NCBI GenBank assembly: GCA_020466095.1
Contig: CM035808.1
Coordinates: 75,432,110-75,496,109, forward strand
Reading direction: 5' to 3'
Length of the DNA stretch: 64,000 nucleotides
Origin: Chlorops oryzae
Taxonomy: Eukaryota > Arthropoda > Insecta > Diptera > Chloropidae
The notes under the pieces are model-generated. The model searched no databases and had not been told where the DNA came from. It saw only the letters and a program-made list of their open reading frames with translations. This document shows positions 11,431-22,454 of the stretch, piece after piece; within the stretch, counting starts at the first letter, position 1; every line of letters begins with the position of its first letter. The position numbers were made by a program, and so were the translations under genes.

Positions 11431-13816
11431 CATCCTCGTTTTTGTGTTTATTGGGGTCTTCCTTCAAAAGCATGTAGGAGTGTAGGTCTTACTCTTCTTC
11501 TTCCTAATCCCTGCAATGTGTTAGAGCTACGCTGCTTCAACATAGGCACATAGCATGAGAAAAAGAGAAGCATGCTATGGCAGCGAAATATTTAGTTCTG
11601 CTGTGGTGAAATGCATTGCCACTTTTATTTTTAATTTTGGGAGATTTTCGAGTACATTACATATAAAATATCTACCAAACTCATAAAATGATATGAAAAG
11701 ATTGAAAAACATAAAACTAATCAAGGAATCGCAATATCAAGGAGAAACAGAAATTGTTTTTTTAGTCCTACCCTGTCCAGATAACTTTTTTATCACACTG
11801 TTTCAGCAAAAATACTAAAATCTATGTACAATGAAATTCGTAGCCGTAGTCAAAAATGTCTGTAAATTTATTACAAAATGAAAACATTCGCGCACATTAA
11901 GCAAAAACATATCGTAATATATTTATTAAAGTTTCAATTATGAACTTTTCAAGCAATATAAAAAACCGAGCTGACGCCGTGTTTCTTTGATAATTTTCTT
12001 GCAAGTGGCATCATAGTGCCACTTTATGTCTACCCGTATTGTTGTGTTGGTAGCTTTCTGGTGAATTTCTCGAAAGAGTTGAATTTCCTATTCCTGCTTA
12101 AGGTTTTTGTTGGTAGCTTTTTGGTGAATTTCTCGAAAGAGTTGAATTTCCTATACCTGCCTTATGGTCAATTTCTTATTAGCGGCAGAGGCTTTTCGAC
12201 GTCGAGAGTTAGACCTACAGTCCTACATGTTCAAAAGTAACTTATCAAGAAATAAACGTTAGCAATAGCAGTGATGCCAACTCATAAATTTTTTTCCCCC
12301 CAAATCAAAATAAAAAACCCCCAAAATCCTGCAATTTCAAACTAAAATCTCCTAAAAAATTTTAGTCATTTTTTACACGTTTAGCGTTAGTAGAGATGTG
12401 AGAAAAGCATGGATACAAGTCAGCTTTTTCATGTACCGAATATCGTCCGAAAGAATTCGGTACATGTGAAAGCTGTTTAAGCAAGTCGCCGGTCAAGACC
12501 CCTCTCTTTGCCGCTTACCTCCCTTACCAACGAATCAAATGTTTTAGAACATGTTTCATGAATGTGTGACCAGCGAGTTTCGAATGTACTCGGTCACACG
12601 TAGAAACAATTTTTCGGAAACATTTGCTCAAAACTAAATTGATTATATAGGAAAGAAAGGAAGTCTGAAATGTTGCCGTAACATTCAAGAAAAAAACTGT
12701 CCTTTCCTTCGCATTGTTTTTTATATCAAAAATTTGTTTTCCGAAACAATGATTCTACGTGTGATTTGCATAGGGAATGGAACATAAACGAATAATCGGA
12801 CGAATACATGATGCTTGGAAATTGGCAAATACCGCATGTTCGGCGCCGTTTTTAAACAAATAGTTCAGTCCACATGTAACCATGTGTTTTTTACAAAAAG
12901 CTTTCAAGTATAAAAGCTTTTATGAACTATAAATGTAACCCTGTACTAAAATTTCTTGCAACATTTTATTGCAACCCTTCTTAGCCGAAAACTTTAACCA
13001 GCCGATCTGCCGCCATCGTGGCCATGGCTGCCACTCACCTCAAGTTTTTTTGTACCAAGCCCATAAAAAAAAGGGTACCAAAACCATATATATGTTAATA
13101 TATATGCTTAGAGACATTTTGACTCAAACTGTCATTTAAGTCACTGTTGCAAAATCTGAAAACTGTTATCATAACCACGGCTGTAGCTCTATAAACATTT
13201 AATAACTGTCATCTCAGCCATTGTTTTACAATTCATTCGCAACCACCTGAAAAATGTACCAAATCTACGAGTTAGGTACCAATGTACCAAATACAAAAAA
13301 AGTACAAATTTTGGTACAAAAGTACCAAAAGTGGCAGCCGTGGTCGCGGCTGATCCATTAGCCAATCAGAGCAGCGCATGATTCAGATTTTGCATATTGG
13401 GTTTCCTGTGCATTTGGGCAATTTTAAAAAATTCACCAAAATTAGGATTAATATTTTATGTCATATAAACATGAATAATGCTTAAGCCCACTTGATTGTC
13501 CACAACATGACACTATTTGAAATTCTCAGAAGAAAGATTTTCACCATATTTCGCTGACTTGAATTTAAGTTGGCTATTACATCATACTAATTGAATTATT
13601 TGTCAACTAGAAGAGCCCACTAAAATTTCTTCTCATAACGAATAAAGTACATAACAACCCATCCAAACTGCATTACTTTTGTTTAAAAATCCCAAATGTT
13701 ATCGGTAACTTAAATAAGCTCTTATCATACGTAATTGCGAAATGGTTTTTTGATCTATAAAAAAAAGGTCATCCGGACTGTTATGATTTTTCATTATGCA
13801 GATCTGGCCACCCTAG

Positions 13817-14284
13817 TTTACAGGGAAATCCGCTGTGTACAGTAAGTAGAGGAATGGTCCACGAACACTCCGTTGCGGCACTCCTGCTCTAATTTCTTTA
13901 TTTTGGGTACTATGGTCTAAAAATTTAGCTTAAAAGACAATATTGGTTAAGTAGCATGTAAGAATCCCTTGAAAAGAAGGAGGTAGGAGATATTTTACTT
14001 TATTTATAAGTCCTTCGTGCTTTATCCAAAAAGACAGCATAGCAGTTTTCTTTATATTCCGAAGCTTTTCGTATATCATTCGTTATGCGATTAACGTGCT
14101 CTAAAGTACCATGATTTTTACGGAAACCGAGCTAGTGATTTGGAAAAATATTATTTTCTGATCTGAATGGAGTCAATTTGAAGAGCAATGTTTTTGCAAA
14201 AAGTTTTGAAATGCATGGAAGAGCATGGAAGAGCAATAATGAAAAAAGTTTTGCCATCAGCTACTTGGAAAGTTTCATTTCTTG
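13817..14284 (-). pseudogene. Non-LTR (Jockey-like) reverse transcriptase remnant, copy A
   Basis: The minus strand matches the RT remnant of copy B (58400-58879), including the decayed GVPQGSVLGP-type block and the segment before it. About 27 bp covering the AFDMVW part of the catalytic A motif are deleted here, and stops and shifts occur throughout. In an intact element this enzyme copies element RNA at the target site. Confidence 0.5.
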
Positions 14285-14949
14285 TAAAAACTATCCGCTA
14301 TAGCTTGTATTCCCATAAAGATGTCAGAGTCTGAAAAAGAAACGTAAACTGCAATTAATATAACTTAAACGAATTAATAAAAAAAATAGACTCACTTGTT
14401 TTTACTCGTTCTAACACATATGTAAATTGCATTGCAAACTTCACTAATGATATAGCAAATGTATGACCTTGACCTTGTAAATAAAAAATTGACACTGGTG
14501 TTACTGTCACCATTGGATAGGTATTACAGCGTTATTGCCAGGGGTTACCCAGGACCAGTTATGCCCGCGCAGGAAGCTTTGGAGCATTGAGAGCAAACGC
14601 TTGTGTGCAAACACAAAAAGCAACAACAAAGAAGAGAAACCGAAAACATTTAAGTCTGCCCACAGACAGCGAACGAGCAAGACCTATGTCGGGCGAAGCA
14701 AAAAGAGAAAACGAAAAAACACAAAAAGCTACATGATAAAAAAAACTAAAATGAACACATTTTGACATCGCTTACAGAAACAGATTTTGTCGAACCCACT
14801 GCTTTAACAAAACCTTTTTAAAACAATTTTTGAACAACTCCGTTTCATTTTTTGACTAATTTGTATCTTTCAGCACTATGTATAAACATTAGGGTGGCCG
14901 CCAAATGTATGGAAAAAAATTAAGTTTGTCCGATTCTGCCTCCCAGGCA
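14285..14949. other. No recognisable gene
   Basis: AT-rich sequence after the end of the segmental repeat. A 76-residue frame at 14535-14765 is Lys/Ser-rich and shows no domain. TAGGGTGGCC at 14892 resembles a hAT-like MITE end, but no partner end is visible. Confidence 0.4.
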
Positions 14950-16290
14950 GGGTTGGGCAAAATGCATTGAATTATAAATGCATTGACCATTGCATTACCA
15001 CTAAATATTTAGTGATAATGCTAGAGAAATTTAATTATCACTTAATAGTACGTTTCCATATGGTGTTAAATTCTGAAGTGTTAAGCTTTAACACTTCGAT
15101 TTAACACTACCGTTTCTACTTGCACATTCTACGAAGGTGTTAAAGCTTGACAGCTGTTCGTGTATTTTCAATTGCAAGTAGGGCTGCCAGCTTTTCAAGC
15201 ACTAAAATCGGTACATTTTTATTTCTGGAGACCTTTTTAATTTTCAAACGGAAATCACACCTTGATGGCTCTTCCGCTTTTTCTTATTCAAATCTGAAAA
15301 ATTAATTTCTAAATATTACAAAAATATTAAAAACAAAGTTTCTTTTACCTTTCACTGTCGCTTCTTGTTTTGTTAGATATGCACGAATTTCGATAAGATA
15401 AATCGATATTTTCTTATCGAATGAGGTGTTACCGAGGTGTTATTGAGAATAACACTTGACTTTCGTGTTAAGAATTTGTATGGAAAAAAACGTAAAACAC
15501 ATGGTGTTAAAGGCCGCTTAACACGATGTAAAAAATAAAATGTAAAAAAAATGCATTATCATTCAAGGCTTAGTGTAAATGCTGATTTATTTAAATTTTC
15601 ACTAAACTTTTAATGCCAATGCATTCTTATTTTCATTATCAATAAGTATTTAATGGTAATGCAATCTCAATTTCATTGCCATTAAATCTTTAATGACTAT
15701 GAGAAAACTTTGCACTAAACTAAATCTCAAAAAAAATTACTTAATGCGTTTTCATTTTTTCTTATATAAATATCACATTAAGACAGAAATAAAAAAAAAA
15801 GTGTGTTATATTTTCCGGGGGGAAAAAAGTCGTCTCATTTTTTCTAAAAACCCAATTAAAATATGAACCACTGGTCGGACTTTTTTTTCGATCTTGAAAT
15901 GCTCTTAGACGTTCACTTTTTTATTTAAGATAGCCTGAACTTGAATACCGGATCTTTTTCGGAAATTATATGGGTTTGAAATCAAGTTTTTGTACGAAAT
16001 TGGTAAATATTTTTGCCTTTATCGACCTATAGGCTATAGTACCTAAACTGTTGAACCGATTTCATCCATATTTACGAGGGATATATTGTTTTTTTACTCT
16101 TCTTTCATACAAATTTAAGACTTTTTGAAACGGTCGAACGATAATGGGGCTACGACTTAAAAATATTGACCAAAAATCGCAAAGCCTTTCCCAGCGGAAA
16201 TTTTAAAAACGCGAGCGTACTTTCAAATTTCAAGCATATATTTAGATGCAGCGAAACAAATACTACAAAACAAAATTGGTTTCAGGTCAA
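14950..16290 (+). repeat. AT-rich repeat module, copy 1
   Basis: The module has AATGCATT/TTTAATGG-rich stretches and a block from GTGTGTTATATTTTCC (near 15800) to about 16280 that is repeated at 18189-18680 and, inverted, near 25370-25850. It may be the U3 part of an old BEL-type LTR. Within it, about 15049-15500 looks like a separate short element rich in GTGTTAA motifs, bounded by ACGTTTCCATA and TATGGAAAAAAACGT. Confidence 0.5.
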
Positions 16291-16859
16291 CGGCAAATTT
16301 ACTGTTGAGTAGTGTTATTTGTATTATTTTCTTGATTTGCTTTTCTCAGCACTAACATTTTGAATTTTGAGCGCCTGATGTTTTGCTTTGATAAACGATT
16401 TACAAATCCAGCAAAAAACAATCTTTTTACTGGTGCGGACAATGGAATTGGTGTGTTGTACATACCTTGTACCCTCCACCGGAGTTTCACGAAGAGTTTT
16501 AGTGCTGGAATTATTGTCGGGCTCAAAAGTAATATCGAAAATTGAGTCATCACTTTCAAACTTCATTTAATTTGTGCTCATTTTGAACTTGAACCTTGAA
16601 CTTTGAACCGTTGATCCTCTGTCCTTTGTATATATTTCACGCTTTAGGCACAAGTATCCAGCCTTTTTCAAAGAAATTTGTTGTTATTTTAATTCTTAAC
16701 ACCACGTATTAAAATATCCTTCAATTCAATTCAGTATTCGAATGCGAAATTCAAGAAGTCGATCATCGTCTTTATAGCTTTTTTATTTCAATAAATAATT
16801 CTTCAAGCCTACTTTATTCACTCAAATAAAATTTAAAATGCAATTGAAAGTGATAATGA

Positions 16860-17183
16860 AATTTTATTTTCATGCTGTTCGTGTTCGCCGCCGCAACTAC
16901 GCAGCCGACCCTTTAAAGCGCGGCGAATTAGTAAAATCTCTTTTTTTCTTGGTACAACTTAAAGTTCGAGCTCGAGCGAGTGCTGGCCTCTAAACGTGCA
17001 ACATTCGAAAATTTAATCTCGCCGAAAAACGTTCGTGCGCGCAACGTCGCCCTCCGACAAAAATCAAATCGCCAAAAAATCGAAACGAAATCTCTTAATT
17101 GAAAATTAAACAAAAAATCAAATCGTCCAAATATTTAAAAAATAAAATTATAAACAGAATCAAAGTGAATTTATATAAAAAAA

Positions 17184-17223
<40 letters not shown>

Positions 17224-17496
17224 CACCAAGAAGACAGTGCACTGAATTGAACAAAGTGAAAACAAAAGACCACATCGCCTAGAAGGCAGATTTATTTTAT
17301 TTTTTTTTTTATCGATTACGATCCATTTTTATTATACTACCGCCAAGAAGGCATCCAATTTAAATTTACGTTAAAAACTAACAAATAGTCCGCGTCGCGT
17401 AACCGTCGCACGAGAAACCATCGCACACGGCAACCCCTCCAATCTGCAGCGGAAGATCAGGTACGTCAACTCATTCTCTTGCCCCTAATCTTAACA
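16860..17496 (+). repeat. LTR-like module 1 (BEL-type R-U5-like)
   Basis: This resembles 18660-19288 in layout: a GC-richer start with CGCCGC, an A-rich middle, CGCCNNGAAGGC motifs (17276 and 17341), CCGCGTCGCG (near 17390), CAGGTACGT, and an end in CCCTAATCTTAACA parallel to CCCTAAGACTAACA at 19288. It may be the end of a second, diverged LTR standing in tandem. A 40-nt A-run sits near 17181-17220. The stretch 16290-16860 before it shows no gene. Confidence 0.4.
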
Positions 17497-17499
17497 CAT

Positions 17500-18660
17500 G
17501 CAATTAAATATTTAATGCATTAAGTTATTTTTTTAAATTTAATTGAGTGCAAAATTTTTTCATTGTCATTAACGATTTAATGGCAATGCAAATGAGATTG
17601 CATTACCATTAAATACTTATTCATAATGAAAATAAGAATGGTTTGGCATTAAGAGTTTAGTGAAAATTGAAATAAAAGCTGTATTGGCACTTAGCCTTGA
17701 ATGATAATGCATTTTTTTTTTACATTTTCAATAAGCCTTAAATGATAATGAAATTTCTTGAACATTATCACTAACTGTAAATTAGTAATGCAAAATTAAT
17801 GGTAATGCAAAGTGCTCAACTTTGCTTCCGGGGGCTCAAAAGTTTGGTATTTATCAAAAACTTTCGTGTGAAAAATTTGATGAAGATTAAGCAAAGTTTA
17901 GAGGCGCAATGACCTCAAAGATAGAAAATTCGTATTTTGAAATTTTCAAAAAGCCATATTTTAAGAACAATTATTCCTAGCTTCCTCCAATGTTCTTAGG
18001 GCCTGAAAAATTTTCGAAGCTGCAACTTTCTTCTATAAGTCACAGAGCTCTATCTCTACACATAAAAAAATTTCTTTAACAAAAACTGTTTTTGGACTAT
18101 GGGAAAACTTTGCACTAAACTAAATCTCAAAAAATTACCTAATGCATTTTACTTTTTTCTTTTATAAATATCACATTAAAAAAAAAAAGGTGTGTTATAT
18201 TTTCCGGGGGAAAAAAGTCGTCTCATTTTTTCTAAAAACCCAATTAAAATATGAACCACTTCTCGGATTTTTTTTTCCGGTCTTGAAATTCTCTTAGACG
18301 TCCACTTTTTTACTTAAGATAGCCTGAGCCTGAATACCGGATCTTTTTCGGAAATTTTATGGGTTTGCAATCAAGTTTTTGTAGAAAATTGGTAAATATT
18401 TTTGCCTTTATCGACCTATAGGCTATAGCACCTAAACTGTTGAACCGATTTCATCCATATTTACGAGGGCTATATTGTTTTTTTGCTCTTCTTTCATACA
18501 AATTTAAGACTTTTTGAAACGGTCGAACGATAATGGGGCTACGACTAAAAAATATTGACCAAAAATCGCAAAACCTTTCCCAGCGGAAATTTAAAAAACG
18601 CGAGCACACTTTCAAATTTTAAGCATTTATTAAGATGCAGCGAAACAAATACTACAAAAA
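17500..18660 (+). repeat. AT-rich repeat module, copy 2
   Basis: Same family as 14950-16290: the blocks GCATTACCATTAAATACTTA and TTTTCCGGGGGAAAAAAGTC recur. It is mirrored at about 25370-26530 in the right arm, and part (17587-18094) recurs at 59073-59578. It directly precedes LTR-like module 2 and may be its U3. Confidence 0.55.
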
Positions 18661-19288
18661 AAAAATTGGTGTCCGTTTTTCGCCGCAGCCGCTTTGGAGG
18701 CGAGCCTTTAGCCGAATCACTTTTTAACGAAACTTTTCTGCTCTCACGCTCGACAGCTCGACCTCCAGCGACGACGGCACAGTCTTCGACACATGGAAAC
18801 GAAGTGCGCGTCGCGATCCGCAATAGTGAAAAAACCAAACGCCAAAATTCTTAAAAAAACGCAAATAAAAAAAAAAAAAGGAAAAGAGAAACCACAACCA
18901 ACATCACAAACTAATAATTTTATAGACAACAAAATCATAAGTAAGACTCAAATTAACTAAAATGTGCAAAAAAAAAAAAAGTGAATTAATATTTTCTTAT
19001 GCGTAAGTCGCCACGAAGGGAAATTTAAGTTAAACAGATAATTTTTATTTTTGTGTTCGCATTGAATATCGTTCGCCTTGAAGGCTGAAACTTTTATTTC
19101 GAAATACAAATTTTTCCATAAGAGGAAACCGCCAAGAAGGCGCTAATTTTCAAAATCATTTAAATAAACGTAAATAAAAATCCGCGTCGCGCAAACACCA
19201 AGAAATCCATCATACATCCAGAGAAGTTGCATCGCTTCGCCGTTATAACAACCAGGTACGTTTGCACTTACTGTCCCTAAGACTAACA
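18660..19288 (+). repeat. LTR-like module 2 (BEL-type R-U5-like)
   Basis: It ends in GACTAACA, followed two bases later by TGGCGATCCCGTGCCAGG, the position and look of a tRNA primer-binding site. It holds three CGCCNNGAAGGC-type motifs (19009, 19074, 19130). With the AT-rich module it would form an LTR of about 1.8 kb upstream of the gag leader. I could not identify the priming tRNA. The mirror copy is at about 24745-25370. Confidence 0.45.
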
Positions 19289-20357
19289 TTTGGCGATCCC
19301 GTGCCAGGAGCCTGGAATCGGCTCCGGTGGACCAATCTTAGTGGGAATCGAGAAAGTAGGCCACGTGTGTGTCACCCTTTACCGCTATTTGCGCTCCAGA
19401 AAAGTCAAGGGCAACACGATCCAAGCACGTGACACACATCGCCGTTTCGACTCATCCTTTCTCTTCATATTCGCGTCATCTATCTCGCTCGCACATCCGT
19501 GTCGCCTTTGGTGGTGGTTTTTGTGCACAGTCGATATTGCAAAACAACCGGCACATAGCGGTTTGGCAAGCAGCATTTGGGTTTCTCGTTCCCTGTGAGA
19601 ACGAATTGCGGTTTTTTTCTTCGTTTCTTCTTTTCTTTACTGCGTTGGGGTTTCGCTTGCGGAACACGCATAGAAATCGTTTGGGTTTTTTCCATTGCAA
19701 GTCCATACGAATTCAAGGCTAGCAGACAGCGAGCCAAGCAATCTGTATAACACATCGGGCTTACGTGCATTGTGTTGCGTAGGTCAGTTCTAATGCTGTG
19801 CGTTGCATCGAACTTCGAACATAGAAGTTGATCGCATCGACTGTTCGAACGAACGTGTGTGACCGCAATTCGAACACCAGGTTTCATATACGTTGAGTCT
19901 CTCTGCCTGCGCTCTGCCCGCGCTCTGCTTTCGCTTTGATGCATAATCGGAACTTTGCAAACTGGTTGGAAAAACAAACTTTGAACAAATCGAACGCATC
20001 GAATTCTCTTTATATTTAATTGACAATTATTAAACGATTTGGTTTTCTTTAATTGAATTTGGGGTTGCAGGAAACTTGTGGAGTGTTGCGAAGGTTAAGG
20101 TAAACAAATTTTAGGTACGCTACGGTAGGCATTGGTCGCCTATACGCACTGCGGTTGCCGTTTTATAACTTGTATTGTTCCTTTTCGGCCGAGGTTTTTA
20201 TCTCTTTTTCATAAACAGGCATCCAGTTCACATCAAAAGCCGGCGATAATTTAAGTTGCTCTCATTTTTTTACGGTGAATTTGATCGAGCTTGCATTGAA
20301 TTCTTCGGACAGTCATCTCGTTAGAATCGGGTTTCGTAATCAACATCCGTAAACAAT
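19289..20357 (+). promoter_or_regulatory. Retroelement leader between primer site and gag
   Basis: About 1.07 kb follow the candidate primer-binding site at 19291-19308 and lead to the Gag ATG at 20358. Several short frames exist on both strands, the longest 165 codons on the minus strand, mirrored in the right arm; none shows a domain. It is probably an untranslated leader with packaging signals, by analogy with other LTR elements. Confidence 0.4.
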
Positions 20358-22454
20358 ATGGATCCCTTACGGCATTTTCACTCCGCGGTAGCTGAGCTCA
20401 AGAACATGTGCGATGCAGCCATGAACAGCGATCCAATGAATCAAAGCGAGCAATTGCTGCAGATTAAAATCGAACAACTGATGTACGACTGGAATGAAGT
20501 GCGTCAAACGTATCGAGCAGCGGTCGATCAAGGAACCTGGAGTCCAGAGGCGGCCGATTCAGCGGAAACTAGTTATCACGAGTGCCGCGATCTTCAGATG
20601 ATAGCCAGAGCCAAGCTTCAGGAGATGCTACGAGAAATCACCCCCCAGCATCCACCGCTGAGGAGCACTCGGGTAACTCCTCCACCTAACGACTTTCATG
20701 GAGAAGACAATTTCATCAGGGTACCACCGTGTGATACTGAAGTTTTTGCCGGTGGCTATAGTGAATGGCCGGCATTTCGAGACATGTTCACCGCGGGTTA
20801 CGTCAATCACCCTCGGCTGCCACCAGTGCAAAAGTTATACCATCTTCGCAGCAAGACGACGGGAGCCGCGGGTGCTATCGTTAAAGGCTATCCACTGTGT
20901 GGCGACAACTTTACGAATGCGTGGGAGGCTCTTAAGGCGCGATATGAGAACAAACGCATCCTCGTCGATCATCAATTAAAAAATATATTCGACCTGCCTG
21001 CTATCCAAGATGAAACGCCGGAAGGAATCCTGCGCATACAAACAACCGTCAACGATTGCCTCAAGATGTTGAAGAGTCATGGAGTCGTGGATATTTTGGA
21101 TGCCCTGCTCGTTCATTTCTGTTCCAGGCGTCTTCCGGCGCAAACGATCGCACATTGGGAACAGTCATTGGCGTCACATCGAGAGGTGCCAACGTGGCCA
21201 CAAATGAATGCCTTTTTGACTAAGCGATATGAAGTTGTTGAAGGCCTTTCCAGCTTTAATGCATTGGAGGCTCCCCATCCCGCTGTTAAACCCGAAGTGC
21301 CTTCGACGAACGTGTTTCTCGCCCAAGAGTGGACCAATGGAGTCTGCGTGCTCTGTCGCGGCAACCATCCTCTACGCCAATGTGATGTGTTTCTCAATAT
21401 GTCGGTCGACGAACGTGTCCAAGCTGTTTCGCAGCACCATCGATGTCTCAACTGCCTTGCGACTGGTCATCAAAAGGCAAAGTGTAATAGTACCTTCCGT
21501 TGCGCAAAGTGCAGAAAATCGCATCATACGCTTCTTAATTTTCCGAATCCAACGGCTACACAAAAGGGTCAAGGATCTTTAACCACACCGACGCCTCTTC
21601 AGGCTGACGGCCCGTCTCCGACGAGCCATCCGGCGCAGGCTTCCGCGCCACCGAAGACTTCGAATTTTGTAACCGCCGACGGATCATCCACTTCGCAAGC
21701 ACATGCGCACGTATCGATTAGCCAGACGCAAGTACTGTTGCCGATCGCGCTCACACACATATTGCATCAAGGAGAGCGCTTTTTAGTGCGAGCCCTTCTC
21801 GACCAAGGATCTCAAAGGACGTTTATTACGGAACGGATGCAGCTCCAATTGAATCTTCCAACTACGCCCAAAGTGTGCAACGTATCCGGTATGGGCGGGC
21901 AGTGCACCCAAGTTGCAAAAAAAGAGTGTTCCATCATGCTCGCATCGCCTCGTTCTACGTTCGAGGATCAGATCGACGCCGTGGTGTTACCAAAGTTGAC
22001 AAATTGGCTTCCAGCCAAACGGGTCTCCAACATGGATCCCCAAGAGTTTTCATCGCTTGAGCTCGCCGACCCCCACTTCATGAATCCAGGCCGCATCGAT
22101 ATGGTCATCGGCTCCGATATTATGCCTAAATTACTACGACCTGGATTCAAAATGAATGTCGGAGGGAGTCTCGTAGCACAAAATTCAGTGTTCGGGTGGT
22201 ATTTGAGTGGGCCCATCGCCAGCGAATCCACCGAAGCGTTTACGACGCAGGTCTCCTCCGGAGACAACCATGAGTCGCTCTCCGAGCTACTCAAATCGTT
22301 TTGGGAACAAGAAGAGGTTCCACATTCCCCTCCGCCTCTTTCAGAGGACGTTTATTGTGAAGAGAAAATTCGAAGTCTTCGGTGGCGCGGAAGCCTGCGC
22401 CGGATGGCTCGTCGGAGACGGGCCGTCAGCCTGAAGAGGCGTCGGTGTGGTTGA
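20358..22454 (+). CDS. BEL/Pao Gag-protease ORF, truncated by the inverted repeat
   Basis: 698 codons. Residues ~120-310 are the DUF1759 Gag region of BEL/Pao elements (VFAGGYSEWPAFRDMF). Cys/His knuckles follow: CVLCRGNHPLRQC near 21344 and CLNCLATGH...CAKC near 21440-21520. The DUF1758/A17-type aspartic protease comes next with LLDQGSQRTFI (Asp codon 21801-21803; most relatives have DSGS). Gag forms the particle and the protease cleaves the polyprotein. The frame enters the antisense arm at about 22365, so the last ~28 residues (Arg-rich) are an accident of the inversion. RT, RNase H and integrase are missing. The ATG at 20358 opens the conserved N-terminus. Confidence 0.75.
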   Translation: MDPLRHFHSAVAELKNMCDAAMNSDPMNQSEQLLQIKIEQLMYDWNEVRQTYRAAVDQGTWSPEAADSAETSYHECRDLQMIARAKLQEMLREITPQHPPLRSTRVTPPPNDFHGEDNFIRVPPCDTEVFAGGYSEWPAFRDMFTAGYVNHPRLPPVQKLYHLRSKTTGAAGAIVKGYPLCGDNFTNAWEALKARYENKRILVDHQLKNIFDLPAIQDETPEGILRIQTTVNDCLKMLKSHGVVDILDALLVHFCSRRLPAQTIAHWEQSLASHREVPTWPQMNAFLTKRYEVVEGLSSFNALEAPHPAVKPEVPSTNVFLAQEWTNGVCVLCRGNHPLRQCDVFLNMSVDERVQAVSQHHRCLNCLATGHQKAKCNSTFRCAKCRKSHHTLLNFPNPTATQKGQGSLTTPTPLQADGPSPTSHPAQASAPPKTSNFVTADGSSTSQAHAHVSISQTQVLLPIALTHILHQGERFLVRALLDQGSQRTFITERMQLQLNLPTTPKVCNVSGMGGQCTQVAKKECSIMLASPRSTFEDQIDAVVLPKLTNWLPAKRVSNMDPQEFSSLELADPHFMNPGRIDMVIGSDIMPKLLRPGFKMNVGGSLVAQNSVFGWYLSGPIASESTEAFTTQVSSGDNHESLSELLKSFWEQEEVPHSPPPLSEDVYCEEKIRSLRWRGSLRRMARRRRAVSLKRRRCG

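Larger units (their letters stand above)
9882..11455. mobile_element. 1574-bp palindromic TIR element inside the right foldback arm
   Basis: The ends are CCCAATAAACACAA and TTGTGTTTATTGGG, flanked by GT (9880-9881 and 11456-11457). The left foldback arm has the uninterrupted sequence GAACGTCTTCC near 7428-7438. About 10479-11455 is a near-perfect palindrome centred at 10967. The part 9900-10479 lies outside the palindrome and holds short tandem repeats and a tRNA-like module. No transposase is seen. The ends resemble those of the 572-bp element (CCCARYAAACA), hinting at one superfamily with 2-bp duplications; this is inference. Confidence 0.75.
5173..13720. mobile_element. Giant foldback element, 9-bp target duplication
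   Basis: An inverted repeat spans the whole element. It starts AGCTTATTTAAGTTACCGAT and ends with the exact reverse complement. Arms run 5173-8633 and 8683-13720 (the right arm is longer by the 1574-bp insert at 9882-11455), separated by a 49-bp loop. It is flanked by CTTATCATA at 5164-5172 and 13721-13729. The paralogous segment has an uninterrupted site near 58309. A 9-bp duplication and long arms are features of Drosophila FB-type foldbacks. Arms differ by scattered substitutions and lack coding capacity; mirrored 65-112-residue frames are by-products of the symmetry. Mobilisation would need a transposase from elsewhere. Confidence 0.85.
4451..13815. mobile_element. hAT-like MITE copy A, split by the giant foldback
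   Basis: The left end TAGGGTGGCCAGACGTCC is at 4451 and the right end CTGGCCACCCTA closes at 13815, followed by GTTTACA. Copy B (57579-58398) has the same ends and flanking 7-bp GTTTACA repeats; here the left flank has decayed to GTTTACT. Ends and a 7-8-bp duplication suit hAT-type elements. Without the 8548-bp foldback and its duplication the MITE would be about 0.8 kb. No transposase is visible. Confidence 0.6.
964..14284. repeat. Segmental repeat copy A (matches 53773-58879)
   Basis: Starting at GGTGAGATAATTGTG and ending in GGAAAGTTTCATTTCTTG, this stretch is collinear with 53773-58879 once the foldback at 5173-13720 is removed. Both copies share the minus-strand ORF pair, an ORF at 2400-2643, the Jockey-like gag remnant, the palindromic MITE, the hAT-like MITE and the RT remnant. 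Copy A lacks a 310-bp stretch present in copy B (56937-57246) and about 27 bp of RT sequence. Gaps between the listed features (2100-2400, 3263-4450, 13830-13900) hold shared non-coding sequence in which I recognise nothing else. Confidence 0.85.

Noticed and set aside
14535..14765. 76-codon Lys-rich frame
   Set aside because: Simple composition, no counterpart in any repeat copy, no domain.
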